From: CAIJXJ01 sp964445115
Lineage (GTDB): Bacteria; Pseudomonadota; Gammaproteobacteria; Burkholderiales; Methylophilaceae
DNA length: 64,000 bases
Assembly (NCBI GenBank): GCA_964445115.1
Contig: CAYUJU010000008.1
Coordinates: 1 to 64,000, forward strand
Direction of reading: 5' to 3'
A model generated the notes under the pieces. The model was not told the DNA's origin, made no database searches, and saw only the letters and a program-made list of their open reading frames with translations. Below, one piece after another: positions 41,648-50,841 of the stretch (the stretch's first letter is position 1; each line of letters starts with the position of its first letter). A program made the translations under genes and the position numbers.

Positions 41648-43379
41648 CTTCCATCACCTCGATATAATCAATTCCACTTTGCCGATAATCAGCAAGCACT
41701 AAATAATACTTACTCAAATCGGGTTCGGCCATGACTGTGTTAAAACCAAGCGATGGGTAGAAGCCCGATACCTGATCATTCTTTAGCGTACGACGATACT
41801 CCGCGCACAGCTTGTCAACCCCCATTTCTCGCAGCCTGAGCACCAAATGGTCGAACACGGCCTTCTCGACGTTTCTGCCGATCACCCGACAACTCATCAA
41901 GAAAGTGTCGACCCTGCCTTCCCTACCTCCGTCAGCCAGTTCCAAAATCAGAAGCCCGACGATTCCATAATCACCATAGCGGTCGGCAACAGTGAAACTC
42001 GCGACAAGAAAATTCTTGTTAGAAAGCATGCGTTCAATGTCAGCTTCGGTATAACGATTGGTCGTCAAATTGAACTGATTTGTTTTCTGAGTCAGTTGTG
42101 CCGCTCTTGAAACCAGAACCCCCGAGTTCCAGGATACGCATACTCGCAATTCCAAAGACTGCAGATATTCGTCCAGATTGGAATACTTGGCCTTGGCACC
42201 ATCCCGCGCTTGCTCTTCCTGATACATCTCCGTTTTACGCAAATCTTCCGATGTTGCGGAGAGCGCAAAAAATTCACGGGCGAGCCGCCGTACGGTTGCA
42301 GGATAATCGGATAGCGAATCAGGGACAGTCACACAAGCCACCTGAGGCAGCTCATCTTTCACCAATCCTATTTCAAAAGGTGAATCATCGACAAATACAA
42401 TACTGTCGAGCCCAAGATTCAGATCCTGAGCCAATTGGCGAATATTGGTCGCTTTATCCTGCCAGTTGATCTTTTTGGCAACAAAATCATTTCCGCGCAA
42501 TATCATATCCGGATGTTCAGCTAGCACTTGGTCAACATCGGCAGGGTTATTCTTACTGCATAGCGCCAGCAAGACACCTCGCTTTCTAAATCCGCTGAGA
42601 GTTTGCTGCACTTCCCTGAAGATTCTTCCGACTCTGTTCGAGTCATTCATTTGAATCTGACGTTCGCCATCCTCGCCCAACACCCCGCCCCACAGCGTAT
42701 TGTCACAATCGAGCACAAGCAGTTTCCGCATTTTTCCTGTTACAGAAAGAAAGGCAGGGGCCACATACTCCGCGTAGGATTTAAGGAAATCCAGGGTATA
42801 TAACGCTTTGGACGATTGAAACTGACGAAAGTCAGCAGATGCGTTCAAGCCAACCTGTGCCAGCACCGAATCCAGATTAACCGCTATCTGATGGGATGGC
42901 ATCAGACGATCCAGGTGGGTATTCAATCGGCTGGAAATCTGCTGCAACACACCCGGCCGAAGTTCATCCATCGTGAATTGCAGCGCCGAGAATCGATTGA
43001 ACAATACAAGTGGAATATCCTTCACGCTCTCGAAAACCATCTCCATCTCACGCTCAACGCGCTCGACAATGGCATCCAGATCCTCTGGATTAAGAGCTTC
43101 GGCAGTGGCATGGAGGCCTTCGGTAAGATTTGCGGTTTCCCAAAAAATAACCGTTGCGTCTACGTCTCTGAATCGCATGCTATCCTGAACGATGTTGTCA
43201 TAATCTCCGCAAATCACATAGGCATTGATACCTCGCTCGCGAAGAACAAATTCGAGGATTTCCTTAAGTTGATTTACAACAACATTGGACAGCAAAGCGA
43301 CCCGGTACGGCTTTCCGCTCATGGACTTCTCCAGGTCACTGTTACGCGCCAGTATTTCCGAATACTTCAACGACTTCAT
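41637..43379 (-). CDS. FkbH-like HAD-family protein (acyl-ACP loading)
   Basis: 580 aa. N-terminal region (about 1-215) of FkbH type; HAD core with the nucleophile motif LVLDCDNTLWGGVLGEDG (D224, D226, T228), then LALCSKNNPADVDQVL, IVFVDDSPFEIGLVKDELP, followed by a GNAT-like C-terminal part (about 430-575; DRYGDYGIVGLL, MSCRVIGRNVEKAVFDHLV, AEYRRTLKNDQVSGFYPSLGF). FkbH enzymes take 1,3-bisphosphoglycerate and load glyceryl groups on an ACP; whether this one uses that substrate is an inference. Overlaps the MaoC-SDR gene by 4 nt. Confidence 0.9.
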   Translation of the reverse strand: MKSLKYSEILARNSDLEKSMSGKPYRVALLSNVVVNQLKEILEFVLRERGINAYVICGDYDNIVQDSMRFRDVDATVIFWETANLTEGLHATAEALNPEDLDAIVERVEREMEMVFESVKDIPLVLFNRFSALQFTMDELRPGVLQQISSRLNTHLDRLMPSHQIAVNLDSVLAQVGLNASADFRQFQSSKALYTLDFLKSYAEYVAPAFLSVTGKMRKLLVLDCDNTLWGGVLGEDGERQIQMNDSNRVGRIFREVQQTLSGFRKRGVLLALCSKNNPADVDQVLAEHPDMILRGNDFVAKKINWQDKATNIRQLAQDLNLGLDSIVFVDDSPFEIGLVKDELPQVACVTVPDSLSDYPATVRRLAREFFALSATSEDLRKTEMYQEEQARDGAKAKYSNLDEYLQSLELRVCVSWNSGVLVSRAAQLTQKTNQFNLTTNRYTEADIERMLSNKNFLVASFTVADRYGDYGIVGLLILELADGGREGRVDTFLMSCRVIGRNVEKAVFDHLVLRLREMGVDKLCAEYRRTLKNDQVSGFYPSLGFNTVMAEPDLSKYYLVLADYRQSGIDYIEVMEDAC

Positions 43380-44557
43380 AGCATCACTTGGCCGCCGTTC
43401 ACACGAACAACTTCCCCCGTGATGAAATCGGCACGCTCTGAAGCGAGGAAGGCGACGGCACCCGCGACGTCCTCAGGCTTTGCCAAGCGGCGCAATGGTG
43501 TTTGGGCTGCGGTCAGGAGTCTAACTCGTTCCGGAATATCTGCAATTTGCTCGGTATCCGTCATCCCTGGAGAAACAATATTGACCAGGACCCCCTTTGG
43601 CGCGAGTTCCATCGCAAGGGAACGTCCAAATCCAACCAAAGCAGATTTGGCTGTGATGTAGGGCATCCAGTCTACAGAAGGGGTCTCGGCCGCCTGTGAC
43701 CCAATCAGGATAATTTTTCCATACCCTTGCTCAGTCATCACTGGAACGATAAATCGTGCCAGCAGATACGACCCCCGTATACTCATATCCAGGTGATTTT
43801 CGAAATCCTGCCAGCAAAGCTTGGAAAAACTGGTGGCTACGATTTTAGCAGTCGCACAATTAACCAGAACGCTAACGGTTCCCAACTTCCTTATTACCTG
43901 ATCCAACATTGCCGCAACTTGATTTTCGTCACAAATATTGGCCCCGACCGCCATGGCACTTTGACCTTTTGTGGAGACTTCCTCACAAACCTGCCTTGCA
44001 GCATCGGGATTACTGAAATAATGCACGGCCACATCGAATCCATCGCTGGCCAGTGTTCGGCATATCGCCGAGCCAATCCCTCCGGACCCCCCGATAACAA
44101 GCGCTACCTTTTTCTTGACAGACACCTCTGCAACCACAGGCACCTCTTGTTCTACAACCTTGACTTTAGCGATGCCCGCCGTCACTTTTTGCCGGTGCTG
44201 ATTGAAAATATCAGTTTGCAGTTCCAGAATCTGCATGCGTTCATCTTTTTTCAATACTTCAGCGCGTATGGTAAGTCGGTCACCGACACGGACTGGAAGC
44301 AGGAACTCAAGGTTCTGGGCGAACCATAGCGCCCCATCACCAGGCAGTTTGGTCCCAATAATGGTAGATATGAAGGAGGCGCCAAGCATGCCGTGTGCAA
44401 CCGGTTTTTTATAACTAGTCCTTGCCGCGTACCCTGCATCCACATGCAAACGATTATCATCGCCCGTCAACTCAACGAAACGCTCAATATCCTGCTTGGT
44501 TACGGCATGCTCGAGTTCCGCAATGTCGCCAACCTGAATTTCATCGAATCTGCTCAT
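43376..44557 (-). CDS. Fused MaoC-like dehydratase and 3-oxoacyl-ACP-type reductase (SDR)
   Basis: 393 aa, two domains. Residues 1-145: hot-dog MaoC hydratase with TGDDNRLHVDAGYA (catalytic Asp/His about 33 and 38) and KKPVAHGMLGASFIS. Residues about 148-393: classical SDR like FabG, with GGSGGIG (156-162), NCATAK, Ser287 in LIGSQAA, Tyr300-x3-Lys304 in PYITAK and NIVSPGMTDTE. A hydratase and a reductase in one chain can interconvert 3-oxo, 3-hydroxy and enoyl thioesters. Fusions of this kind are uncommon; the ACP and FkbH genes follow directly. Confidence 0.92.
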   Translation of the reverse strand: MSRFDEIQVGDIAELEHAVTKQDIERFVELTGDDNRLHVDAGYAARTSYKKPVAHGMLGASFISTIIGTKLPGDGALWFAQNLEFLLPVRVGDRLTIRAEVLKKDERMQILELQTDIFNQHRQKVTAGIAKVKVVEQEVPVVAEVSVKKKVALVIGGSGGIGSAICRTLASDGFDVAVHYFSNPDAARQVCEEVSTKGQSAMAVGANICDENQVAAMLDQVIRKLGTVSVLVNCATAKIVATSFSKLCWQDFENHLDMSIRGSYLLARFIVPVMTEQGYGKIILIGSQAAETPSVDWMPYITAKSALVGFGRSLAMELAPKGVLVNIVSPGMTDTEQIADIPERVRLLTAAQTPLRRLAKPEDVAGAVAFLASERADFITGEVVRVNGGQVML

Positions 44558-44559
44558 GA

Positions 44560-45471
44560 CTACCTCACCAGTGCACAGTAGTTGATCGTTATGCGACGGC
44601 TCTCTGCTTCGCTAACCGTCATGTTCTCCACAGGGAGAGGCAGTTCTTTTTCAATCACCAACCCACTCGATAAAATCAGTTCCCTGATTTGGTCTACAGA
44701 ATCAAATTGGTAAACATGATCGATCGCGGGACAATTGGCGCAAGTGGAGATAAATCCCATCCCACCAGGTGCCAGCATCTGCTTTAACCGGACAAGAAGC
44801 GTATCTGGCTGATTTACATGCTCCAACACTTCACCCATGGTAATAAAATCGAATTGCTTGCCCAACTCCGTCTTGAGGATATCCCCGAGGACAAATCGAA
44901 CAATGTGACTTTCAGGCAACGAATGCTCAATCATGGCTTGAGCCAATTTTAAAGAGGTTGGACTAATATCAACAGCCACGGCATCTTTGATGCGTATTCC
45001 CGAATCCAACGCCTTCTCAAGAAACAGCCCGTGCCCAGGGCCGATTTCAAGATAATCCTCTATCTGATTCGCACGTTCCTTGATAGCAGCGCTAAAAAAG
45101 GAAAAAATCTCGTAGTGTGTCCCCCAGAGGAACTGCGAAATACCCAAACCCACCATGTAGGAAAGCATCTCGTTTTCGCTTGAATAAACTGACTCGTTTG
45201 CTTGCTCGCTCGATGCAACCGGATATCGCCCGGTCCGCATGAAGTCTACTTGGCAGCGGAGCATATTCCCACACATTTTCAGATAAGCCTCCACGACATA
45301 ATCAATAGATATGCCACGTGACTGAAGGAAATCTCCATAGTGGGACGCGAATTCGTCAGCCTCTCGAAAAAAGGCCGGGGCTTGTTGGGCTAGATAAGTC
45401 GATAACCGCTTCTTCTGTAGCGGGGACTTCGCATAAATGCGTTCGACAAAATCCATAAATTGCATAGTCAC
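44560..45471 (-). CDS. SAM-dependent methyltransferase
   Basis: 303 aa. An N-terminal helical domain (1-100) precedes a SAM fold: DYLEIGPGHGLFLEKAL, AVDISPTSLKLAQAMI, FDFITMGEVLEHVNQPDTLL, LAPGGMGFISTCANCP. It ends only 2 nt before the MaoC-SDR start, so it may methylate an acyl-ACP intermediate or the sugar acyl group of that module (inference). A 131-nt gap with no gene separates it from the acyltransferase downstream-facing side. Confidence 0.87.
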   Translation of the reverse strand: MTMQFMDFVERIYAKSPLQKKRLSTYLAQQAPAFFREADEFASHYGDFLQSRGISIDYVVEAYLKMCGNMLRCQVDFMRTGRYPVASSEQANESVYSSENEMLSYMVGLGISQFLWGTHYEIFSFFSAAIKERANQIEDYLEIGPGHGLFLEKALDSGIRIKDAVAVDISPTSLKLAQAMIEHSLPESHIVRFVLGDILKTELGKQFDFITMGEVLEHVNQPDTLLVRLKQMLAPGGMGFISTCANCPAIDHVYQFDSVDQIRELILSSGLVIEKELPLPVENMTVSEAESRRITINYCALVR

Positions 45472-45602
45472 TTCACACCCAACTTTAAAAGATAATCAAT
45501 GCAGACCATGCCGCACGACGATGAGATGGAACAACACTCACTCCAGGTTATCAGGAGTTTCTGGGAACCTTGATTGCCAGAACATCATGCCTTGCAGCCG
45601 AA

Positions 45603-46211
45603 TTATTTTTTCAAACTGGCCAATTGTCTTGCCGGGTTACCCAGCATCAGTGAAAATGGCGGGACATCACTCATGACCACGCTTCCGGCAGAGATGACCG
45701 CCCCTTCTCCAATGGTAACTCCCCTCAAAATACTTACGTTAGGGTATATCGCCACATAGTCCTGAATAACAATTGGTGCGGTTGGAATATCCCCCTTCTC
45801 TTTCGGATGTCCAACGGTCAGAATTTTCTCGATTGACGCCGCTCTGACGAGATAATCGGTTTCATGGGCGAAATCTACAATATTCACGTTATGCGCTATC
45901 GCCACATGGTCTCCGATCACAATCTTTTCACCAGACCAGATTTTTGTTCCTTCACCGATATAGCATAGATCTCCAAGCTGGATTTCTCCGCCATACGGAA
46001 AAACCAGTAACTCCCCACGAATTCTGGCATTATTACCAATGCGGATTTTCGACTTATCCTGCTGCATATTGACCACAGTAGCTTGTTTGAAGAACCTGCC
46101 TCCGAGCCCCATGGTCACTGCTGATGCGCATTGATAATTAACAGCAACCTCATTAAAGGCCGCAATCACCCTGGCAATGTAACTAATAATCCTAATCAGA
46201 AAATCTCGCAT
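45603..46211 (-). CDS. Hexapeptide-repeat acyltransferase (WbbJ-like)
   Basis: 202 aa. Left-handed beta-helix repeats from about 55 to 190 (IRIGNNARIRG, GDLCYIGEGTKIWSG, IGDHVAIAHNVNIVD, IVIQDYVAIYPNVSILRGV, IGEGAVISAGSVV), ending in LMLGNPARQL, the O-acetyltransferase signature. The His in VDFAHETDY is the likely catalytic base. An amphipathic N-terminus (MRDFLIRIISYIARVIAAF) suggests membrane association. It may transfer acetyl or the FkbH-derived acyl group to the O-unit (inference). Confidence 0.86.
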   Translation of the reverse strand: MRDFLIRIISYIARVIAAFNEVAVNYQCASAVTMGLGGRFFKQATVVNMQQDKSKIRIGNNARIRGELLVFPYGGEIQLGDLCYIGEGTKIWSGEKIVIGDHVAIAHNVNIVDFAHETDYLVRAASIEKILTVGHPKEKGDIPTAPIVIQDYVAIYPNVSILRGVTIGEGAVISAGSVVMSDVPPFSLMLGNPARQLASLKK

Positions 46212-46278
46212 ACCCCTACATCCCCGATTTCATTTGACTTGTGTACGAATGAGCTACCCGGCGAGCCTCGCAAAACAC

Positions 46279-47196
46279 CTACCGCCCAATCGCTCGTAAC
46301 AGCCTTTTGAATACCCGCTGGAATATACCTTCTTTCATAACTGCAGCTACAAGATATTTCCTGACACGATCGAATTCTTCTGCAGAGGCCTGGACAGCCT
46401 CTGGAAACTTCCCAACTCGGAACTGGGACGTGGGCTGAGATAAGCGGGCGCCACCCTCAGAAGACTTGCAATTTGTCCCATCCTCACCGAAACCTTTATT
46501 CTCGACCAGACTTTTAGCAGGAAAAAGTACCAGTCCGTTGTTCATGAAAACACTCAAATACCAACGTATACCCCATGCATCAATTTTTCCGGCCCTAACA
46601 GACTCAAGCATTTCGAAGCATGGATAGCCACAATCGAAATCAAATCGAAGCCTTAACGCAGGATCATTGAGAAGATCGTGATATCCATGCATTTCACTAT
46701 CAAATCTCTTCCATGCGCGGTCCCATGTTGCCCAACCCCACGTCGTCGTTATCGGCAGAAAAAATGCATCCGAATCAGAATTCAATTCAACTGGAAACAT
46801 ATGGCCGGACACTTGCATGACTCTCGAATCATCAGCATATTTATTCAAGGCGACATTCATGTATTCAAGGAAGTGTGAAGACACCAGGAGGTCGTCCTCG
46901 AGCACGACGACCCGCCCATGCTCTTTGCATAAACGAGTCACACCATCAATGATGGACTTTGCCAACCCCCAGTTCCTGTCCCGCTCAACAATATTGACCG
47001 TCCTGAAACCTCCCACAGACTTGATGAAATCTCTGACTCCACGAACCGCCGTCTCCGAATCAGGATGTTTAGGCCCATCAGAGAAAATGAACAAATCGCT
47101 TTCTGCTGCCAATTTGTTTTTTTGTAGCGCAAGGACAGTTTCCCTGACATGCCGGGGGCGGTTGTAAACAAAAAGTGCGATGGGCGCTGTATTCAT
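46279..47196 (-). CDS. Glycosyltransferase (GNT-I/HlpA-like, GT-A fold)
   Basis: 305 aa. N-terminus IALFVYNRPRHVRETVLAL and the acidic VVVLEDDLLVSSHFLEYMN, then PITTTWGWATWDRAWKRFD, a pattern seen in bacterial sugar transferases related to GlcNAc transferase I and 'hemolytic protein HlpA'-like proteins. Cytoplasmic; donor unknown. Its right neighbour lies 21 nt away, and 67 nt separate it from the acyltransferase. Confidence 0.84.
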   Translation of the reverse strand: MNTAPIALFVYNRPRHVRETVLALQKNKLAAESDLFIFSDGPKHPDSETAVRGVRDFIKSVGGFRTVNIVERDRNWGLAKSIIDGVTRLCKEHGRVVVLEDDLLVSSHFLEYMNVALNKYADDSRVMQVSGHMFPVELNSDSDAFFLPITTTWGWATWDRAWKRFDSEMHGYHDLLNDPALRLRFDFDCGYPCFEMLESVRAGKIDAWGIRWYLSVFMNNGLVLFPAKSLVENKGFGEDGTNCKSSEGGARLSQPTSQFRVGKFPEAVQASAEEFDRVRKYLVAAVMKEGIFQRVFKRLLRAIGR

Positions 47197-47217
47197 ATCC
47201 TATCTCGACAACCGGAT

Positions 47218-48054
47218 TCAGTCCGGCTTCTTGGTCATTTCAAGGCATACGATCGCCCTTGATGCAGCAGCAAAATCCGAGTCATATTTTTTTTGCGTAT
47301 GGATATCAAAGTAGGTCGCATCCTTTGACTCCTCTCTCGAAGACTCTCGCCAACCCTCAGGCTCATATTTAAAATGGAACTCCTGAACTCGCTGGGGCCC
47401 GAAAGCTTGAATCACCTGGTCCAGCATTTCTGCATCGAATATCTGAAACCAGCCATGCTCCTCTTTACGACCGAAGGGGAAACTCAGATACAAGGTGCCC
47501 CCGGGTTTCAGCATTCGCTTGTATTCCCTGACCGCCTCCAAATAAGTTGTCCCTTTGGTTTCATTCTTCGAAACATCCGTTGTATATAACATCGTATTGT
47601 CCAGACCAATATGCTCAATCGTTGACAAGCTGGCAATCCAATCAAAATACTCGTCCCTGAAACAGGAAGACCTCAAATCCTCATAGACATAAGAGATACC
47701 GTCACGCCAATAGCAAAGCGTTTCCGGGGCGAGGGTCGAGATAAAAATCTTCTTGTTCTTCAGTGCATCCTGTCGCAGAATAAAATCGAAGTTCAAGACC
47801 GACCCAGCATCTAGGAGCGTCCCGGATCCTTCAGCAGGAATGCGTGACAAGAACCAAGGGTACTCAACCACTCGCTCATCCAGGCGAAACCCATACCCCG
47901 ATGGCAGTTTGCCGAGATTAAAAGGGTTACTGCGGAGCGCCTGCATGAGTTGCCGACCCTTGTATTCCTCATATCCGCGCGTCCATGGCTTCATCCCAGT
48001 CAAGTAGAAATATTTTTCCCTTGCCATACGGTATATATTTTTAAATAAAATCAT
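47218..48054 (-). CDS. SAM-dependent methyltransferase-like protein
   Basis: 278 aa from the ATG at 48054. Less typical than the others: GTLLDAGSVLNFDFIL (motif I with altered glycine pattern), DEYFDWIASLSTIEHIGLDNTMLY and LKPGGTLYLSFPFGRKEEHGWF are recognisable. The N-terminus (about 1-60) is basic and helical. Occurs in several polysaccharide loci; substrate unknown. The 55 nt before the next gene contain no clear feature. Confidence 0.78.
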   Translation of the reverse strand: MILFKNIYRMAREKYFYLTGMKPWTRGYEEYKGRQLMQALRSNPFNLGKLPSGYGFRLDERVVEYPWFLSRIPAEGSGTLLDAGSVLNFDFILRQDALKNKKIFISTLAPETLCYWRDGISYVYEDLRSSCFRDEYFDWIASLSTIEHIGLDNTMLYTTDVSKNETKGTTYLEAVREYKRMLKPGGTLYLSFPFGRKEEHGWFQIFDAEMLDQVIQAFGPQRVQEFHFKYEPEGWRESSREESKDATYFDIHTQKKYDSDFAAASRAIVCLEMTKKPD

Positions 48055-48109
48055 TCCCAAAGCCCTTACAAACAATTAGCAAGCGTCACAAGGCCACCTA
48101 CCACCAGAC

Positions 48110-48961
48110 TTAGGCAGGCAAAGTAGTTTCTTTAAGCTTTTTCATTACAATCATCAAGGCATTCCACCATACCCTGAGAACATTCATTGGCAAATATTTC
48201 CAAGGACAAGCCAGAAACAGAAACGAGGTGAAATAAATTGGGTTCGCCACAGATCTCTTCGAGAAGAATTGTTGCAGGAATTTAAAAAATCCCACCTTCT
48301 CAAAAGATCGATACCCAGATTGGGTTTCGTCTAAAGCAATCATAATCTTGGGGGTTGTAAGAAGCTTAAAGCCTTTTCGATGAGCTCGAATCGTGAATTC
48401 GTAGTCTGAAAGATAGTGAGGTAACAAGCGGGGGTAAAACCCACCGATTCGGCCTATATCAGACACTCGCATGAACAAGCCCCTCGTAGAAAGACAGTTA
48501 ATACTCGCCGGGGATGATGCAACTCGAAAGGTTAAATGTTTCATATCTATTTCGACACCGGACTCTCTAGGCGCAAACGATAACTTCTCCTGCAATTGCG
48601 CCAATAATAGGGTCGAGTCAACCTCTTCCAGAACTGAGAGCGCAGAATGCAGGAAATCGGGGGCGAAAGTGATGTCGTCGTTAGAGATCATCAAGACATC
48701 TTTTCGCGAAACCTGATGCTCTGAAATCCAGTCAAAGCCTTGTTGAAGACTTCCGGCCCACCACCAGCGCCCGTTCCCCTTAATCACAGTCGTCCCCGGA
48801 AGTTCGTTTAGCACCATTTCGGCAGTGCCGTCAGTAGATCCATCGTCGATCAGGATCAGGTGGTAATTGCTGTAGGTTTGCGCCTTCAGGCAGGTGACAA
48901 ACTTTTCAGTGACCTGGCAACGATTGTGAACGGGTAGCAGAATATGGATTTTGATGTTCAT
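48110..48961 (-). CDS. Family 2 glycosyltransferase (rhamnosyltransferase-like)
   Basis: 283 aa. KIHILLPVHNRCQVTEKFV, IDDGSTDGTAEMV, then KGNGRWWWAGSLQQGFDWI and ISNDDITFAPDFL; the GNG-WW element is typical of rhamnosyl/related GT2 proteins. A hydrophobic C-terminal stretch (IYFTSFLFLACPWKYL) may touch the membrane. Its start overlaps the methyltransferase stop by 4 nt (ATGA). Confidence 0.88.
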   Translation of the reverse strand: MNIKIHILLPVHNRCQVTEKFVTCLKAQTYSNYHLILIDDGSTDGTAEMVLNELPGTTVIKGNGRWWWAGSLQQGFDWISEHQVSRKDVLMISNDDITFAPDFLHSALSVLEEVDSTLLLAQLQEKLSFAPRESGVEIDMKHLTFRVASSPASINCLSTRGLFMRVSDIGRIGGFYPRLLPHYLSDYEFTIRAHRKGFKLLTTPKIMIALDETQSGYRSFEKVGFFKFLQQFFSKRSVANPIYFTSFLFLACPWKYLPMNVLRVWWNALMIVMKKLKETTLPA

Positions 48962-49929
48962 GGCTTACGCAAGACGTAGATGCGCGAATCTCCGACATCA
49001 GATGCATCGAACAACCTTGTAAGCAGATGATTGATCTTGAGCCGATGCATCCACGACAAAACGCGCATACCGATTCTCCGAGAAACACTCATGGTATCGA
49101 TATGCGCCCAGAAGGGTGATGGATGCCCCTTTTCAGGAAAATTCAATAAGTGTATCCATTGGTAATAGAGCCACTCCGAACTTGTGATGGTTCGACTGAG
49201 CTCCAAGACTAAACCAGCCTTCTCGGCCGCCAACCTCATGGATTGAAAGGAAAAAAACTGAAGATGATAAGGTGCATGCCAATTGATCCAGTACCGGCCA
49301 AACAGTCGAGCGCCCCATCCCGAAGCATTGGGAGTGCTCAATATCGCGATACCACCTGACTTCAATACACGTTCGATCCCACACAATGTAGCCATGGGAT
49401 CCGTCACGTGCTCGATAACCTGATCCATCGTCACATAATCGAAGAAGCCAGCAGGATATGACTCTGGATCGAACAATCCCACCTGTACCTGATACCCATA
49501 TCGCTCTGCCACTCGCCTGATGTTTTGATCAGCCTCTACGCCATGAACATCGCAGCCCCTGACACGGTGATACCCCAAAGTCTCGCCGAAGCCACAACCA
49601 ATATCGAGCACACGGACTCGAGGCGGAACCCATCGGAAGGCTTTGCACCGAACGCCATCAAACCAAGCACCTAAACCCGCGCATTCCTGATGCGGGGCAT
49701 GATTTTCTACGTCAAGTGCCGCACGAGGATAATAATTGGAGTAAAGGTCAGTCAGCTGTTCCGGGGTGAAATCCGCTTTTAACGAGATATGCCCACACTG
49801 CTTGCACCCAAGCAATAAAAACTCTCCCGGATAGGCGTAGCGGTCGTCATAAACCGATTTACCAGTGCTGACCATGCCACCATCGCAAACCGGACAACGA
49901 TCCACAGGCTGTTTGAAGTCAACGTTCAT
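48958..49929 (-). CDS. Methyltransferase with N-terminal zinc-ribbon
   Basis: 323 aa from the ATG at 49929; the ORF extends to 49983 inside the neighbour. The N-terminal cysteines CPVC (near 13) and CKQCG (near 43) form a zinc site as in sugar methyltransferases. SAM motifs: VRVLDIGCGFGETLGYH, GVEADQNIRRVAERYG, FDYVTMDQVIEHVTDPMATL, LSTPNASGWGARLFG. Overlaps both neighbours by 4 and 11 nt. Confidence 0.87.
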   Translation of the reverse strand: MNVDFKQPVDRCPVCDGGMVSTGKSVYDDRYAYPGEFLLLGCKQCGHISLKADFTPEQLTDLYSNYYPRAALDVENHAPHQECAGLGAWFDGVRCKAFRWVPPRVRVLDIGCGFGETLGYHRVRGCDVHGVEADQNIRRVAERYGYQVQVGLFDPESYPAGFFDYVTMDQVIEHVTDPMATLCGIERVLKSGGIAILSTPNASGWGARLFGRYWINWHAPYHLQFFSFQSMRLAAEKAGLVLELSRTITSSEWLYYQWIHLLNFPEKGHPSPFWAHIDTMSVSRRIGMRVLSWMHRLKINHLLTRLFDASDVGDSRIYVLRKP

Positions 49930-50830
49930 TACAGCCCCACTCAAACATGCTCTTAAGCCGTTTCCATCTCGCCGATAGCGCACCGTACAGAAAGGTCATA
50001 ACAGCCTGGCAATGTGTTCCAAAAACCGTAGCAAGAAGAGAAAACTTGACCCTCAAAGGCAGTTGACTGCGCAAAGCGATCAGACATAGTCTGAGCCTAA
50101 TTTGCATGCGCAAGATCATCCAGTCGACACCAGAAATGGCACGAACTTCAGAATGGTAAATGGAATCTGGATTCAATCTGTAGGATTTCAAAGCCTCCGG
50201 TATAGCGACCATTTTACCCATCGTTGCTATCTGGGCGAGGAAAGGAACCTCCCCATTCGTTTCATAGCCCTTCCATCCCACCAGATAACGGATATTTGAT
50301 CGCTTCAGGCAATCCGTCCTGAACATCCCGAGGATACAAAAGAAAATATTGCTTGTCGGGTATCGGAAAAACAGTTTTCTCGCGTGCTCCCAATCGACCA
50401 TCGGACGTATCGTGGTCAGCTGATTGACCGCAAGAATGTTATCTTCCATATCAATACTGTTGATATCGCAGACACAAGAAACCAAAGCCGAGTCTGCCTC
50501 CATGCAAGTCACCAGTTTCTCGACAAATTCGGGAGCAAAATGATCCTCATCCTCGGCCCAGAGAAAATACTGTCCAGTTGACATTTTGAGGACAAATTCG
50601 AAATTTCTGGTCGCACCTAGATTTTTTTTCTGTCGAAAAAACTTGATATTCTGGCCCGAAGCAATTGCCTCCCAAACGACTCGTTCGACACCTGTGTCAG
50701 GTGAACAGTCGTCAGAAACAATGATCTCGAGATTCTGATATGTCTGCCTCCTGATGCACTGCAAGGTGTCAGAAAGCCTTTCCGGCCGGTTATAGGCCGG
50801 TATGCCAATACTCACCAACGGGTTACCCAT
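49919..50830 (-). CDS. Family 2 glycosyltransferase
   Basis: 303 aa. PLVSIGIPAYNRPERLSDTL, IVSDDCSPDTGVER, and the acidic LWAEDEDHFAPEF as the metal/donor loop. A basic C-terminal part (LRMQIRLRLCLIALRSQLPLR) may bind the membrane. Typical inverting O-antigen transferase. It starts 11 nt after the epimerase gene. Confidence 0.88.
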   Translation of the reverse strand: MGNPLVSIGIPAYNRPERLSDTLQCIRRQTYQNLEIIVSDDCSPDTGVERVVWEAIASGQNIKFFRQKKNLGATRNFEFVLKMSTGQYFLWAEDEDHFAPEFVEKLVTCMEADSALVSCVCDINSIDMEDNILAVNQLTTIRPMVDWEHARKLFFRYPTSNIFFCILGMFRTDCLKRSNIRYLVGWKGYETNGEVPFLAQIATMGKMVAIPEALKSYRLNPDSIYHSEVRAISGVDWMILRMQIRLRLCLIALRSQLPLRVKFSLLATVFGTHCQAVMTFLYGALSARWKRLKSMFEWGCNER

Positions 50831-50841
50831 GCAATGCCAGC

